NCBI GenBank assembly: GCA_944386455.1
Contig: CALXBC010000005.1
Span: forward strand, 1 to 64,000
Length of the DNA: 64,000 nt
Origin: an uncultured Clostridia bacterium
Lineage (GTDB): Bacteria > Bacillota > Clostridia > Oscillospirales > Ruminococcaceae
Reading direction: 5' to 3'
The number at the start of each line of letters is the position of its first letter. Position 1 is the first letter of the stretch. Of this stretch, positions 8,275 through 16,878 are shown in pieces. Made by a program: the position numbers and the translations under genes. The notes under the pieces are model-generated. The model was given only the letters and a program-made list of their open reading frames with translations, searched no databases and was not told the DNA's origin.

Positions 8275-9165
8275 ATGGAAACACGCTCTGCTTTTATTGC
8301 AATCGTAGGATGCCCCAATGTAGGCAAATCCTCGTTATTAAATGAAATTTTGGGACAAAAAATTGCAATTGTTTCAAATAAGCCACAAACAACCCGTACA
8401 AAAATCATGGGGGTACTCACGAAAGAAAGCGTACAGCTTATTTTTACTGATACCCCAGGATTACATCGTGCCAAAAATAAGTTGAGCGAACATATGGTAA
8501 AGGCGGTTACAGATTCTGTTTGCGACGTTGATATGATTTTGTTTGTAACCGAACCAAAAGGAAAAATACGACCAGAAGAACTGGAATTGATTGAACGTTT
8601 TAAGAAGCTCTCGGTTCCGGTGCTGTTGGTAATAAACAAAATCGACCTTTTGGACAATAAGCAGCAGCTGGCTGCCCGTATAGATGCATACGCCCAATTG
8701 TTTGATTTTACAGCGGTAATTCCCATATCCGTAACAGAACATGATGGTATTGAACTAGTGACAAAGGAGTTGGAAAACCGTGCGCCGGCCGGCGTTCATT
8801 ACTTTCCTGACGATACGCTCACCGACCAGACAGAACGCGTTTTGGTTTCGGAAATCATACGGGAAAAAGTGCTGCTGCTTTTTCGGCAGGAAATCCCACA
8901 CGGGATCGCGGTTTCAGTCGAAAGCATGAAAGAACGGCCGAAAAACGGGATCATGGATATTGAAGCAACGATTTTTTGCGAAAAAAGCAGCCATAAAGGA
9001 ATGTTGATCGGAAAAGGCGGAGTGATGCTCAAACAGATTGGATCACTTGCAAGAGCGGATCTGGAACATTTTTTCAGCATTAGAATCAATCTGCAGTTAT
9101 GGGTCAAGGTCCGGGAAGACTGGCGGAATAAAGAAGGGATCATTCGGTCATTCGGGCTATCCTGA
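8275..9165 (+). CDS. era: GTPase Era
   Basis: This encodes 296 aa. The G1 loop GCPNVGKSS starts near residue 12, followed by TTRTKIMG (G2), DTPG (G3) and NKID (G4). A C-terminal KH domain (about residues 205-290) carries the MLIGKGG loop. Era binds the 3' end of 16S rRNA and assists 30S assembly, which fits its position after ybeY. The ATG at 8275 has AAAGGATGG upstream; an in-frame ATG at 8242 would lie inside dgkA. The cytidine deaminase gene often found between dgkA and era in bacilli is absent. Confidence 0.96.
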   Translation: METRSAFIAIVGCPNVGKSSLLNEILGQKIAIVSNKPQTTRTKIMGVLTKESVQLIFTDTPGLHRAKNKLSEHMVKAVTDSVCDVDMILFVTEPKGKIRPEELELIERFKKLSVPVLLVINKIDLLDNKQQLAARIDAYAQLFDFTAVIPISVTEHDGIELVTKELENRAPAGVHYFPDDTLTDQTERVLVSEIIREKVLLLFRQEIPHGIAVSVESMKERPKNGIMDIEATIFCEKSSHKGMLIGKGGVMLKQIGSLARADLEHFFSIRINLQLWVKVREDWRNKEGIIRSFGLS

Positions 9166-9238
9166 AAACAATACTTTCCAGCTATAAATATTTTCATTCT
9201 CCATATACTGTTATTATCGGTAGAAAGGGGAATCGGGA

Positions 9239-9433
9239 ATGGAAGCAGAAACAGCCTGGAAGCATTTCATGAACAGTGGAAAGATTGTGGACTATTTGGA
9301 TTACTGCAGCTTAAAAAATGAAGTAGGAATGGAATATGACCGTCAAAACCAAAGCGATCGTTCTCAAACACACCTTTCTGTCAGAGGAAGACAAAAAGCT
9401 GTATCTTCTATCCCGGGATTACGGACTGATTGA
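9239..9433 (+). CDS. yqzL: YqzL-like small protein overlapping recO
   Basis: This encodes 64 aa preceded by a strong GAAAGGGG site. The first 27 residues (AWKHFMNSGKIVDYLDYCSL) fit YqzL, a roughly 47-aa protein encoded between era and recO in Bacillus, exactly this gene position. The frame does not stop before recO but reads on for about 98 nt inside recO in another frame. The last 30 or so residues are therefore a by-product of overlapping coding and unlikely to be conserved. Function is unknown. It may couple translation of recO, whose own Shine-Dalgarno is weak. Confidence 0.65.
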   Translation: MEAETAWKHFMNSGKIVDYLDYCSLKNEVGMEYDRQNQSDRSQTHLSVRGRQKAVSSIPGLRTD

Positions 9434-10106
9434 AGCAAAGGCCAGGGGAGTCAAGCGGCTGAAAGGAACTCTTTTGAACACAACCGAGGATTTCTGTTAT
9501 TCCGATTTTTGCTTGTTTTCCGGCAAAAGCGGATACATAGTAAACAGCGCGGACAAGCTGGATAACTTTTTTTCCCTGCGTGACGATATCGAAAAAATGG
9601 CGCTGGCAAGCTATTTTTGCGAATTGACTTATTATCTGACACCTACCGCTGAAAACGCGGAGGTGTTTTTGCGGTTATTATGCAATTCTTTATATTTTCT
9701 CGCTTCGGGAAAAAGAACGCCAGCATTTTTGAAACCGGTTTATGAGTTTCGTGCCATGGCAGAAAGCGGTTTTGCACCCAATCTCGTCGCCTGTGAAAAT
9801 TGTGGTGCATATGACCATAAAGTCATGTATTTTTATCCGCTTCAGGGAGCCATTCTCTGTGATAACTGTGTAGATAGTGTCTCACCCTCATCACAGGAAC
9901 AAACATGTCGCTTTATGCTGACACCGAATGTCTTAGCCGCTCTGCGGCATATTCTCTATGCAGAGCTCGACAGACTGTTTAATTTCAAGGTAAATTCTGA
10001 AACACTGAACTATCTCGACAGTATCAGTGAATATTATGTTAAGCTTTATTTGGAACGATCGATAAAATCACTAGAGTTTTATCACTCCATAAAACAATTA
10101 TCATAA
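9336..10106 (+). CDS. recO: DNA repair protein RecO
   Basis: This encodes 256 aa. An N-terminal OB-fold (about residues 1-80, with KTKAIVLKHTFLSEEDK) precedes a helical domain holding a four-cysteine zinc site (CENC ... CDNC, about 152-178). RecO anneals single-stranded DNA and loads RecA with RecR in recombinational repair. The length is normal for the family. Its start lies within the YqzL-like frame, and mutS2 follows after 43 nt. Confidence 0.93.
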   Translation: MTVKTKAIVLKHTFLSEEDKKLYLLSRDYGLIEAKARGVKRLKGTLLNTTEDFCYSDFCLFSGKSGYIVNSADKLDNFFSLRDDIEKMALASYFCELTYYLTPTAENAEVFLRLLCNSLYFLASGKRTPAFLKPVYEFRAMAESGFAPNLVACENCGAYDHKVMYFYPLQGAILCDNCVDSVSPSSQEQTCRFMLTPNVLAALRHILYAELDRLFNFKVNSETLNYLDSISEYYVKLYLERSIKSLEFYHSIKQLS

Positions 10107-10149
10107 CTTCAGAAAGGACACTCGCTTTTATAGCGGGATTTAACAGCTT

Positions 10150-12525
10150 ATGTGTCAAATATCAGAAAAAACAATTCGCACATTGGAATTCGATAAGATA
10201 CTGGCAATGCTTGCTGATTTGACCTGTTGTGAGGATGCAAGAAATGCAACATTACAGCTGAAAATTAATACAGATCCGGAGACAGTCAGAAAAGAAATCC
10301 AAAAAACAGCGGATTTTTATACTGTGTCAACCAGTTACGGTACGCCAACTTTTTTTCATTTGAAAAATCCATCGGGAATGATGAAACGTGCAGCAGCGGG
10401 CGGCACGCTTTTCCCGGGAGAATTACTGAAAATTTCGGAGCTGCTGCGCCAAATTCGTCTGCTGGACGAATGGGCGGCACAAAACCGCATCATGCCGGAT
10501 GGCATTCTGCCCATGTTTGAACGTCTTTCTCCCAATAAGTATTTGGAACAGCGGATTGAAAGCACAGTGGTGTCGGAAGAAGAAATTGATGACAACGCGA
10601 GCCCAGAGTTAGCATCTATCAGGCGAAAAAAGAAAGCAGCACAGCTTCGAGTCAGGGAACAGCTGGAAAAGCTTACCCGTTCCCAGCAAAAATATCTTCA
10701 GGATTCTATCATCACTATGCGCGATGGACGGTATGTCGTTCCAGTCAAAGCAGAATACCGCAATGAAGTGAACGGTTTGGTACATGATACTTCGGCCAGC
10801 GGCTCTACTTTATTCATTGAACCGGCAGCCGTTGTAGAGGCTAACAATGAAATTCGCCTTTTAGAAGGACAGGAACAGGATGAAATCAACCGCATCCTCT
10901 TGGAGCTTTCCGGAGAATGTGCTTCTTTCAGTGAAACAATTTTGGATTCATTCCAACTTGCTGTAGAAATGAATCTTTGCTTCTGTAAGGCAAATTTAGG
11001 TGCCAAAATGAATGCAACCGTCCCAAAAATCAGAGAGGATGGATGCCTTTGTCTCAATAAGGCACGGCATCCTCTAATTGATGCCAAAAAGGTTGTACCA
11101 GTCGATATTCGGCTGGGAAAGGATTTTACGACTTTAGTTGTGACCGGACCAAATACAGGCGGAAAAACTGTTACACTGAAAACGACAGGGCTGCTTACTT
11201 TAATGGCTATGTCTGGCTTATTGATTCCGGCAGGGGATAACAGTGAAATTTCGGTCTTTAACCATGTACTGGTTGATATCGGAGATGAGCAAAGCATTGA
11301 ACAAAGTCTGTCCACTTTTTCTGCGCATATGACAAATATTGTTTCCATACTAAAGCAGGCTGATGCTTTCTCTTTGGTTTTGCTTGACGAATTAGGTTCC
11401 GGAACTGACCCGGTAGAAGGCGCTGCCCTTGCCATATCCATCCTGGAAACGCTGCGCAAGCGGGGATGTCGGATAGCTGCAACAACTCATTATGCAGAAT
11501 TAAAAATATATGCTTTGGAGACAGAGCGGGTGGAAAACGCTTGCTGTGAGTTTGACATAACAACGTTACAGCCGACCTATAAACTGTTGATCGGAGTTCC
11601 CGGACGCTCCAATGCTTTCGCAATCAGCAGTCGCTTAGGAGTAGATGAATCGGTTATCAATCATGCAAAAGAACTAATTGCCTCTGACAGCAAACGCTTT
11701 GAGGATGTTATTGACCGTTTGGAAGAAGCGCGTCAGCGATTAGAACAGGAAAAAGAGGAACTTTCCCGGAAAAATCAGGAGTTAGAGCGTTATAAAGAGG
11801 ATATTAAAAAGCTGAAAAACAGTCTGAATTTCAGTAAAGACAAGGAAATGGAAATCGCTCAGGAACAGGCCAAAAAGCTGATAAGAGATGTACAATATCA
11901 GGCGGCTCAGATGCTGGAAGAGCTAGAAACGCTAAAAAAACAAAAGGACAAAGAGGACTTTTCACAAAAAGTCAGTATTTCGCGCTCTCAAATAAAAGGT
12001 AAACTCCAAAAGCTGGATGATATTGCAAATCCAGTCAAGGCAAACAGCGAAGAAAAATACATTCTTCCGCGAAAGCTCCAGATCGGTGATCATGTTCAGC
12101 TGATAGATGTAGGCTCCAAGGGGGTCGTGATATCAGAAGCTGACAGAAAAGGGCGTTATCAAATTCAAGCCGGCTCTATGAGACTTTGGACAAAAGAAAC
12201 CAATCTGATGCTGTTAAATGAAAAGGTCAAGCAACAAGTGGGAAAAACGACCAGAACCGTTAAATCACAGTCTGCAAGAAAAGTCCAAACAGAAGTTGAC
12301 TTGCGTGGCCTAACAGTAGAAGAAGCGCTGTTGGAACTGGATCAGTTTATTGATAATGCCGTTATGACAAACATAAATGTAATCTCTATTATTCATGGAA
12401 AAGGTACTGGAGCTTTACGGACAGCGGTTCAGAATCATTTAAAACGACATCGGAATATTAAAACATTTCGTCTGGGTGTATATGGGGAAGGCGAAAGCGG
12501 TGTCACTATTGCTGAATTGAAATAA
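10150..12525 (+). CDS. mutS2: Endonuclease MutS2 / ribosome-collision factor
   Basis: This encodes 791 aa. The N-terminal helical core and lever region leads to a MutS-type ATPase with Walker A GPNTGGKT at about residues 332-339 and DELGSGTDP as Walker B. A long coiled coil (about 510-600) and a C-terminal Smr nuclease domain (VDLRGLTVEEALLEL ... HGKGTGALR) complete it. MutS2 was first linked to suppression of recombination and in Bacillus also splits collided ribosomes. The leader before the ATG contains a short CGCT/AGCG hairpin, and GAAAGGA is over 30 nt away. The initiation region is thus unusual. Confidence 0.95.
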   Translation: MCQISEKTIRTLEFDKILAMLADLTCCEDARNATLQLKINTDPETVRKEIQKTADFYTVSTSYGTPTFFHLKNPSGMMKRAAAGGTLFPGELLKISELLRQIRLLDEWAAQNRIMPDGILPMFERLSPNKYLEQRIESTVVSEEEIDDNASPELASIRRKKKAAQLRVREQLEKLTRSQQKYLQDSIITMRDGRYVVPVKAEYRNEVNGLVHDTSASGSTLFIEPAAVVEANNEIRLLEGQEQDEINRILLELSGECASFSETILDSFQLAVEMNLCFCKANLGAKMNATVPKIREDGCLCLNKARHPLIDAKKVVPVDIRLGKDFTTLVVTGPNTGGKTVTLKTTGLLTLMAMSGLLIPAGDNSEISVFNHVLVDIGDEQSIEQSLSTFSAHMTNIVSILKQADAFSLVLLDELGSGTDPVEGAALAISILETLRKRGCRIAATTHYAELKIYALETERVENACCEFDITTLQPTYKLLIGVPGRSNAFAISSRLGVDESVINHAKELIASDSKRFEDVIDRLEEARQRLEQEKEELSRKNQELERYKEDIKKLKNSLNFSKDKEMEIAQEQAKKLIRDVQYQAAQMLEELETLKKQKDKEDFSQKVSISRSQIKGKLQKLDDIANPVKANSEEKYILPRKLQIGDHVQLIDVGSKGVVISEADRKGRYQIQAGSMRLWTKETNLMLLNEKVKQQVGKTTRTVKSQSARKVQTEVDLRGLTVEEALLELDQFIDNAVMTNINVISIIHGKGTGALRTAVQNHLKRHRNIKTFRLGVYGEGESGVTIAELK

Positions 12526-12552
12526 TTATTTTAGTGAGAGAAAAATATATAT

Positions 12553-12578
12553 GTTCGCTAAATCAATATTTAGCGAAC
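12553..12578. repeat. Perfect 11-bp inverted repeat upstream of the Xer recombinase
   Basis: GTTCGCTAAAT (12553-12563), a CAAT loop and ATTTAGCGAAC (12568-12578) form a perfect inverted repeat 28 nt after mutS2 and about 20 nt before the recombinase start. There is no T-run after it, so it is not a standard terminator. The two 11-bp arms recall Xer-binding arms, but dif has a 6-bp spacer and imperfect arms. An operator or an mRNA hairpin is equally possible. Confidence 0.6.
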
Positions 12579-12597
12579 TTGGAGAGCGGGTGTTTAT

Positions 12598-13641
12598 TTG
12601 GATCAGTATTTTTCCGATATGCCGCAGCCTGCAAGAGACTTTCTAAATTATCTTGGCACCATCAAAGGCCGAAGCATACGAACCGTTGAAGCCTATCATA
12701 TCGATCTGCGTTTATTTTTGCGATTTATGAAGCTTTACAAATCCGGTATAAACTTATCTGAAATAACAGATGAAAAAATAGAACAAACGCAAATTTTAGA
12801 TTTATCTCTGCAATTTTTGGCATCCATAAAAACGGCTGATATTTACGAATATCTGCAGTATGTCTACAAAGGACGAGAAAACAATGCTGCTACCCGCTCT
12901 CGCAAAACAAGCAGCATTCGCAGTTTTTATAAATATCTGACGCTTAATATTGACCATCCCATTCGGGAAAATCCCGCTAAGAATTTAGAAGTCCCCAAAA
13001 ACAAAAAGACGCTTCCGAAATATTTATCTCTTGAACAAGCCCTGGAACTTTTGAATGCAGTTGATACCAGTGCACAGGAACGTGATTATTGCATCATTAC
13101 TTTATTTCTCAATTGTGGAATGCGGTTGTCAGAGCTCGTCGGTATCAATTTGCAGGACATTCAGGGAAACACTTTGCGTTTGTTTGGAAAAGGTAATAAA
13201 GAACGAATCATTTATATCAACGATGCTTGCATCAATGCAATCGAACGCTATCTTGAGGTACGTCGCCAGCAGAAAGGAATCAAGGACAAAAATGCCTTAT
13301 TTCTCACAAGAAGCGGTACCCGAATCGGCACCAGACGAGTAGAAAAAATAGTAGAAGAAGTTCTGCAAAAAGCGGGCTTATCTAATCAGGGATATTCTGT
13401 ACATAAATTGAGACATACTGCTGCCACGCTCATGTACCAATATGGTCAGGTTGATATTCGGATTCTAAAAGATGTATTGGGACATGCTAATCTTGGCACA
13501 ACGGAAATTTACACGCATATCTCTAATCAGCAAATGGAAGATGCTATGAAAAAATCACCGCTCTCAAATGTAAAACCAAAAAACAAAAGTCCCGATCGCC
13601 CTGATAAGAAGGAAAAAGCAGCAGAAGAAGAATCATTGTAA
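12598..13641 (+). CDS. Tyrosine recombinase, XerC/XerD type
   Basis: This encodes 347 aa with a TTG start and GGAG upstream. The N-terminal SAM-like DNA-binding domain (about residues 8-120) contains a linker insertion (about 55-85) of a kind I associate with clostridial Xer proteins. The catalytic domain shows Arg in CGMRLSEL (about 175), HKLRH (about 267), LGHANLGTT and the Tyr nucleophile in EIYTHIS (about 304). Probable role is chromosome-dimer resolution at dif. The charged tail (KPKNKSPDRPDKKEKAAEEE) is extra. It follows mutS2, and its stop codon lies inside a terminator hairpin. Confidence 0.88.
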   Translation: MDQYFSDMPQPARDFLNYLGTIKGRSIRTVEAYHIDLRLFLRFMKLYKSGINLSEITDEKIEQTQILDLSLQFLASIKTADIYEYLQYVYKGRENNAATRSRKTSSIRSFYKYLTLNIDHPIRENPAKNLEVPKNKKTLPKYLSLEQALELLNAVDTSAQERDYCIITLFLNCGMRLSELVGINLQDIQGNTLRLFGKGNKERIIYINDACINAIERYLEVRRQQKGIKDKNALFLTRSGTRIGTRRVEKIVEEVLQKAGLSNQGYSVHKLRHTAATLMYQYGQVDIRILKDVLGHANLGTTEIYTHISNQQMEDAMKKSPLSNVKPKNKSPDRPDKKEKAAEEESL

Positions 13642-13667
13642 AGTTTAGTACCTTTACAATGATTCTT
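13628..13667 (+). terminator. Hairpin terminator shared by two convergent stop codons
   Basis: AAGAATCATTGTAAAG (13628-13643) pairs perfectly with CTTTACAATGATTCTT (13652-13667), followed by TTT. The recombinase TAA (13639-13641) and the SpoIVFB TAA (13654-13656, minus) both lie within the stem. The T-tract is good for the plus strand and weak for the minus strand. Confidence 0.85.
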
Positions 13668-14253
13668 TTTTACAGCATACAATTCCCATCCATATACAGA
13701 TACTAAATAGAGACAGATTTCCAGTTCCAACAAAGAAAAAATACAGACAGATTCCAATCAATAAAACCAGTGTTCCCCAGGAAATCATTGTACAAACCAG
13801 AACAGAAATCCGAGGGCTAAACATTTTATCAAGCAATAGCTGAATTATTTTTCCGCCATCCAACGCACGAATTGGAAGCAGATTAAAGACACCCAGCATA
13901 AAATGACAAGTTGCAAAAACACTGATGCGGTTGACGGAGTGCAAACTAAACAATAGAATAAAAAAGAAAATAAAATTTAGCGAACTTCCCGCTAAAAGCT
14001 GAACAAGCGATTTCCAGGCTGGAATGATTTTCTGGGAACGAACCATTTTAATTCCGGCTATCTCAAAAGACAGCTCTATGGGCAGATCGTTTAAAAGCAC
14101 AAAGGCTAAAAGATGACCCAATTCATGGATAGAAGCCGCTATAAACCCCATTAAAACAAATCCGCTTTTATCTATGAAAAGCAACAATGCGAAAAACCAG
14201 AAAAACAAAAATGACAGTTTGATCCGAATTCCCTTAACAACAAATTCTATCAT
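13654..14253 (-). CDS. spoIVFB: SpoIVFB-type site-2 protease (M50)
   Basis: This encodes 199 aa and is hydrophobic. The zinc motif HELGH is at residues 43-47 in the second helix, and NLLPIRALDGG supplies the distal Asp (about 132), as in intramembrane metalloproteases. In Bacillus SpoIVFB cleaves pro-sigma-K in the mother-cell membrane at the forespore. The B. subtilis enzyme is near 288 aa and carries a C-terminal CBS domain, so this shorter form lacks that domain. The M23 protein upstream (9-nt gap) occupies the SpoIVFA position, supporting the assignment. Confidence 0.85.
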   Translation of the reverse strand: MIEFVVKGIRIKLSFLFFWFFALLLFIDKSGFVLMGFIAASIHELGHLLAFVLLNDLPIELSFEIAGIKMVRSQKIIPAWKSLVQLLAGSSLNFIFFFILLFSLHSVNRISVFATCHFMLGVFNLLPIRALDGGKIIQLLLDKMFSPRISVLVCTMISWGTLVLLIGICLYFFFVGTGNLSLFSICIWMGIVCCKKESL

Positions 14254-14262
14254 GGCACTCCG

Positions 14263-15054
14263 TCATTCCTGTAATGAGGTTAAATTGACCACCCAAGACG
14301 GATCAAATACAACATCATGCAATGCCATCTGAAAATGGAGATGATTGCCGGTAGACACCCCTGTGCTGCCAACCTTTGCAATAACCTCCCCTTCCCGTAT
14401 ATGCACTCCTTCCTGCGCTAAAATTGAGCTGCAATGCATATATGTAGTTGTCAAACCATTTCCATGATTTAAAATAATATAGTTACCCGCGGTTTCGCTG
14501 GTCCCTGTTTTGGCAACGATCCCGTTGATTGCAGCCAAAATAGGACTTTCGTAAGGAGCTGCAACATCAATCCCTTTATGAAAGTCCAATTCTTCTGTGA
14601 TGGGATGATAACGATATCCGAAATGCGACGTCACCCTTCCTGTAACCGGCGGTGTTATTGTGGTTGTCAGAATTACAGGTGCAAAAGTTGCATAATCAGG
14701 CGGTGCCATCACTTTGTTATAGGGGCCAAACGGATTTGGCTCCCCGCCTGCTCCCGTAAGTTCTTGATCTTTTTGTCGGATTGGCTTTAAAGACGGTAGC
14801 CATTCCTTAATTTTCCCCCATAGATTTTCGATATCGTTCCAATAATCGTGTGATTCTTTTTGATAATTTTGATACTCGGCCTGTATGGTTTGCTTATACA
14901 CAGGAAAAAACATACCAAATACGACAAGCAAAATCGCCATCGCAACACAAAGAATCGCCTGAAACGTAAATGTTTCCCAAAAAACATGAATTTTTGCCTG
15001 CTTTTTTTCTGTCTTATTTTCTGTCTTATTTTCTGGCCGTTCCATAATGCCCAT
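14263..15054 (-). CDS. SpoIVFA-position membrane protein with M23 (LytM) peptidase domain
   Basis: This encodes 263 aa. A basic cytoplasmic N-terminus (about residues 1-30) precedes one transmembrane helix (31-52) and a linker. A LytM/M23 domain follows (about 135-255) with the full metal and catalytic set: H159-x3-D163 in FHKGID, H207 in YMHC, and H238-L-H240 in GNHLHFQ. The position directly before spoIVFB suggests a SpoIVFA counterpart, which regulates the protease. The motif set suggests it might also cut peptidoglycan. The Shine-Dalgarno lies in the arm of a hairpin. Confidence 0.8.
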   Translation of the reverse strand: MGIMERPENKTENKTEKKQAKIHVFWETFTFQAILCVAMAILLVVFGMFFPVYKQTIQAEYQNYQKESHDYWNDIENLWGKIKEWLPSLKPIRQKDQELTGAGGEPNPFGPYNKVMAPPDYATFAPVILTTTITPPVTGRVTSHFGYRYHPITEELDFHKGIDVAAPYESPILAAINGIVAKTGTSETAGNYIILNHGNGLTTTYMHCSSILAQEGVHIREGEVIAKVGSTGVSTGNHLHFQMALHDVVFDPSWVVNLTSLQE

Positions 15055-15057
15055 AAA

Positions 15058-15107
15058 AAATCCTCACTTATTATGATGGCTTTTCCATTTCATAAATATG
15101 AGGATTT
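15058..15107 (-). terminator. Terminator of the ABC operon that contains the next gene's Shine-Dalgarno
   Basis: On the minus strand AAATCCTCA pairs with TGAGGATTT around a roughly 30-nt loop, followed by T6. It ends the ABC importer unit. The GAGGA in its 3' arm is also the only ribosome-binding site for the M23 gene, whose ATG follows the T-run directly. Termination and initiation signals are thus overlaid. Confidence 0.6.
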
Positions 15108-15124
15108 TATTGGATATATTCTTT

Positions 15125-15922
15125 TTATTTTGTCAACAGCATCCGATCGTTGTCCAATTCTTTGCTGCTCTTGAGGCGGAACAACTGAAGCAAAGCCTCA
15201 ACCGTCATATTTTTTCGTTCGTCTCCATTGATATCCAGAATTATTTTTCCATCGTCCATCATAATGGTACGATTTCCACATTCCAGCGCAGAATGGATAT
15301 TATGAGTGATCATTAGCGTTGTGATATGCTCCTGCTCTACAATTTCTTTGGTCAGATTGATTACCTTTTCTGCCGTAGCCGGATCAAGTGCTGCAGTATG
15401 TTCATCCAATAAAAGCAGCTTTGGAACGGACATTGTTGCCATCAGCAACGTCACCGCCTGTCGCTGTCCTCCGGAAAGAAGTCCCATTTTGTTTTTCATG
15501 CGGTTTTCCAATCCAAGCCCCAGCTTTTCCAGCCTTTCACGAAAATATGCGCGCTGTGCTTTTCCAATTCCAATACCAAAGGAAAATTTCCCGCCTCGTC
15601 CGGCAGCGAGCGCCATATTTTCTTCGATTGTCATGTCAGGCGCTGTCCCCTTCAGTGGATCCTGAAACAATCTGCCGATAAGCCTTGCACGTTTATGTTC
15701 CGGCATAAATGTAATATCTTCACCGTCCAGCTGTAAAGTACCGCCATCGACAAAGAAAGAACCGGCAATAGCATTCAGAAGAGTGGACTTCCCCGCCCCG
15801 TTTCCGCCGATTACGGTGACAAAGTCTCCATCATTTAATTGGAGTGTGACATCATCCAGCGCCTTTTTTTCATTCAGAGTTCCTTTATTGAATATTTTGG
15901 TAATATTATTGCAGGATAGCAA
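15125..15922 (-). CDS. ABC transporter ATP-binding protein (tryptophan-type importer)
   Basis: This encodes 265 aa with Walker A GGNGAGKST (about residues 38-46), a Q-loop in RLFQDPLKG, signature LLSGGQRQA, Walker B LLLLDEH and the H-loop THN. Subfamily features are those of LivF-like ATPases paired with a BMP-like binding protein and a single permease, as in streptococcal trpXYZ. The ATG directly abuts the permease stop codon. It energises uptake of the substrate bound by the lipoprotein upstream; the T-box context points to tryptophan. Confidence 0.88.
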   Translation of the reverse strand: MLSCNNITKIFNKGTLNEKKALDDVTLQLNDGDFVTVIGGNGAGKSTLLNAIAGSFFVDGGTLQLDGEDITFMPEHKRARLIGRLFQDPLKGTAPDMTIEENMALAAGRGGKFSFGIGIGKAQRAYFRERLEKLGLGLENRMKNKMGLLSGGQRQAVTLLMATMSVPKLLLLDEHTAALDPATAEKVINLTKEIVEQEHITTLMITHNIHSALECGNRTIMMDDGKIILDINGDERKNMTVEALLQLFRLKSSKELDNDRMLLTK

Positions 15923-16849
15923 CTATTTTTCCCCCTTCGTTTGCGCCAGACGATTTCCAGTCGCTTTCTGGCGGAAAAATTTGATTTTATTGATTATCAC
16001 CGGATAAGAAAGAGAAAGTATGATGATCAGCGCGGACAGCAGTTTGATATCAGAGACATCAATGTCCGCCCGCATTACAAGAGCAATAATGATCCAGTAA
16101 ACAATTGAACCAATGACAACAGCAATTGCATTTTGAATCAGATGCTTTTTACCTACAATAATTTCACCAATAATTAAAGAAGCCAGACCGATAATGACAA
16201 TACCGGTTCCCATGCTGATATTGGCGGAATGCTGATACTGCGCCAATACCGCACCGCTTAGTGCCACAGATCCATTGGCAATCGCAAGCGCAATAAATTT
16301 CATAACATCAACATTAATTGAAGAAGAGCGTACCATCGCCTCATTATTGCCGGTCGCGCGGACGCAAAGTCCAAGGTGTGTTTTGAAAAACATAATGACG
16401 AGTATAAGTACCAGCAAAAGCAATATCACAGAGGTCACAAGATAGGATGCGTTTTTATCTCCCAGCAGCCTTTCAAACGGTGTAAATATGGTATCGATCC
16501 GCATTAATGAAAGGGTCGGGGTCTTCCCCATCACCCGCAAATTGATGGAATATAGTCCTGTCATGGTCAAAATTCCCGCCATGATCGGATGAATCTTCAG
16601 CTTGGTCTGTAAAAACGCAGTAACGCACCCGGCAAGCATACCCGATATGATTGCCATAAAGACCCCCAGCAATGGCTTACCGTTAATTGTAAAGGTTGCA
16701 GAGACAGCTGCTCCCAGTGTAAAACTGCCGTCAACCGTTAAATCAGCAATATCCAAAATTCGGTAGGAGATAAACAGACCGATTGCTACCAGACTGTATA
16801 TGATTCCCTGTGTAACAGACGACTCCAGAAAGCTCAAAACATCTCCCAT
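15923..16849 (-). CDS. ABC transporter permease (tryptophan-type importer)
   Basis: This encodes 308 aa with about eight hydrophobic helices. The DLTVDGSFTLGAAVSA element near residues 35-50 and the ATGNNEAMVRSSSIN loop near 195 are typical of the permease family that works with BMP-like or DUF534 binding proteins. It forms the membrane channel, probably as a homodimer. It lies between the lipoprotein (29-nt gap) and the ATPase (no gap), one operon downstream of the T-box. Confidence 0.88.
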   Translation of the reverse strand: MGDVLSFLESSVTQGIIYSLVAIGLFISYRILDIADLTVDGSFTLGAAVSATFTINGKPLLGVFMAIISGMLAGCVTAFLQTKLKIHPIMAGILTMTGLYSINLRVMGKTPTLSLMRIDTIFTPFERLLGDKNASYLVTSVILLLLVLILVIMFFKTHLGLCVRATGNNEAMVRSSSINVDVMKFIALAIANGSVALSGAVLAQYQHSANISMGTGIVIIGLASLIIGEIIVGKKHLIQNAIAVVIGSIVYWIIIALVMRADIDVSDIKLLSALIIILSLSYPVIINKIKFFRQKATGNRLAQTKGEK

Positions 16850-16878
16850 TTGTACTTTCGTCCTTTCAGCATTTAATT

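Noticed and set aside
10698..11459. 253-codon open frame antisense to mutS2
   Set aside because: The opposite strand encodes the conserved MutS2 ATPase region; the frame is Ser-rich and matches no family.
12553..12578. LexA/SOS box upstream of the recombinase
   Set aside because: The arms are GTTC...GAAC, the reverse of the Firmicute GAAC-N4-GTTC arrangement.
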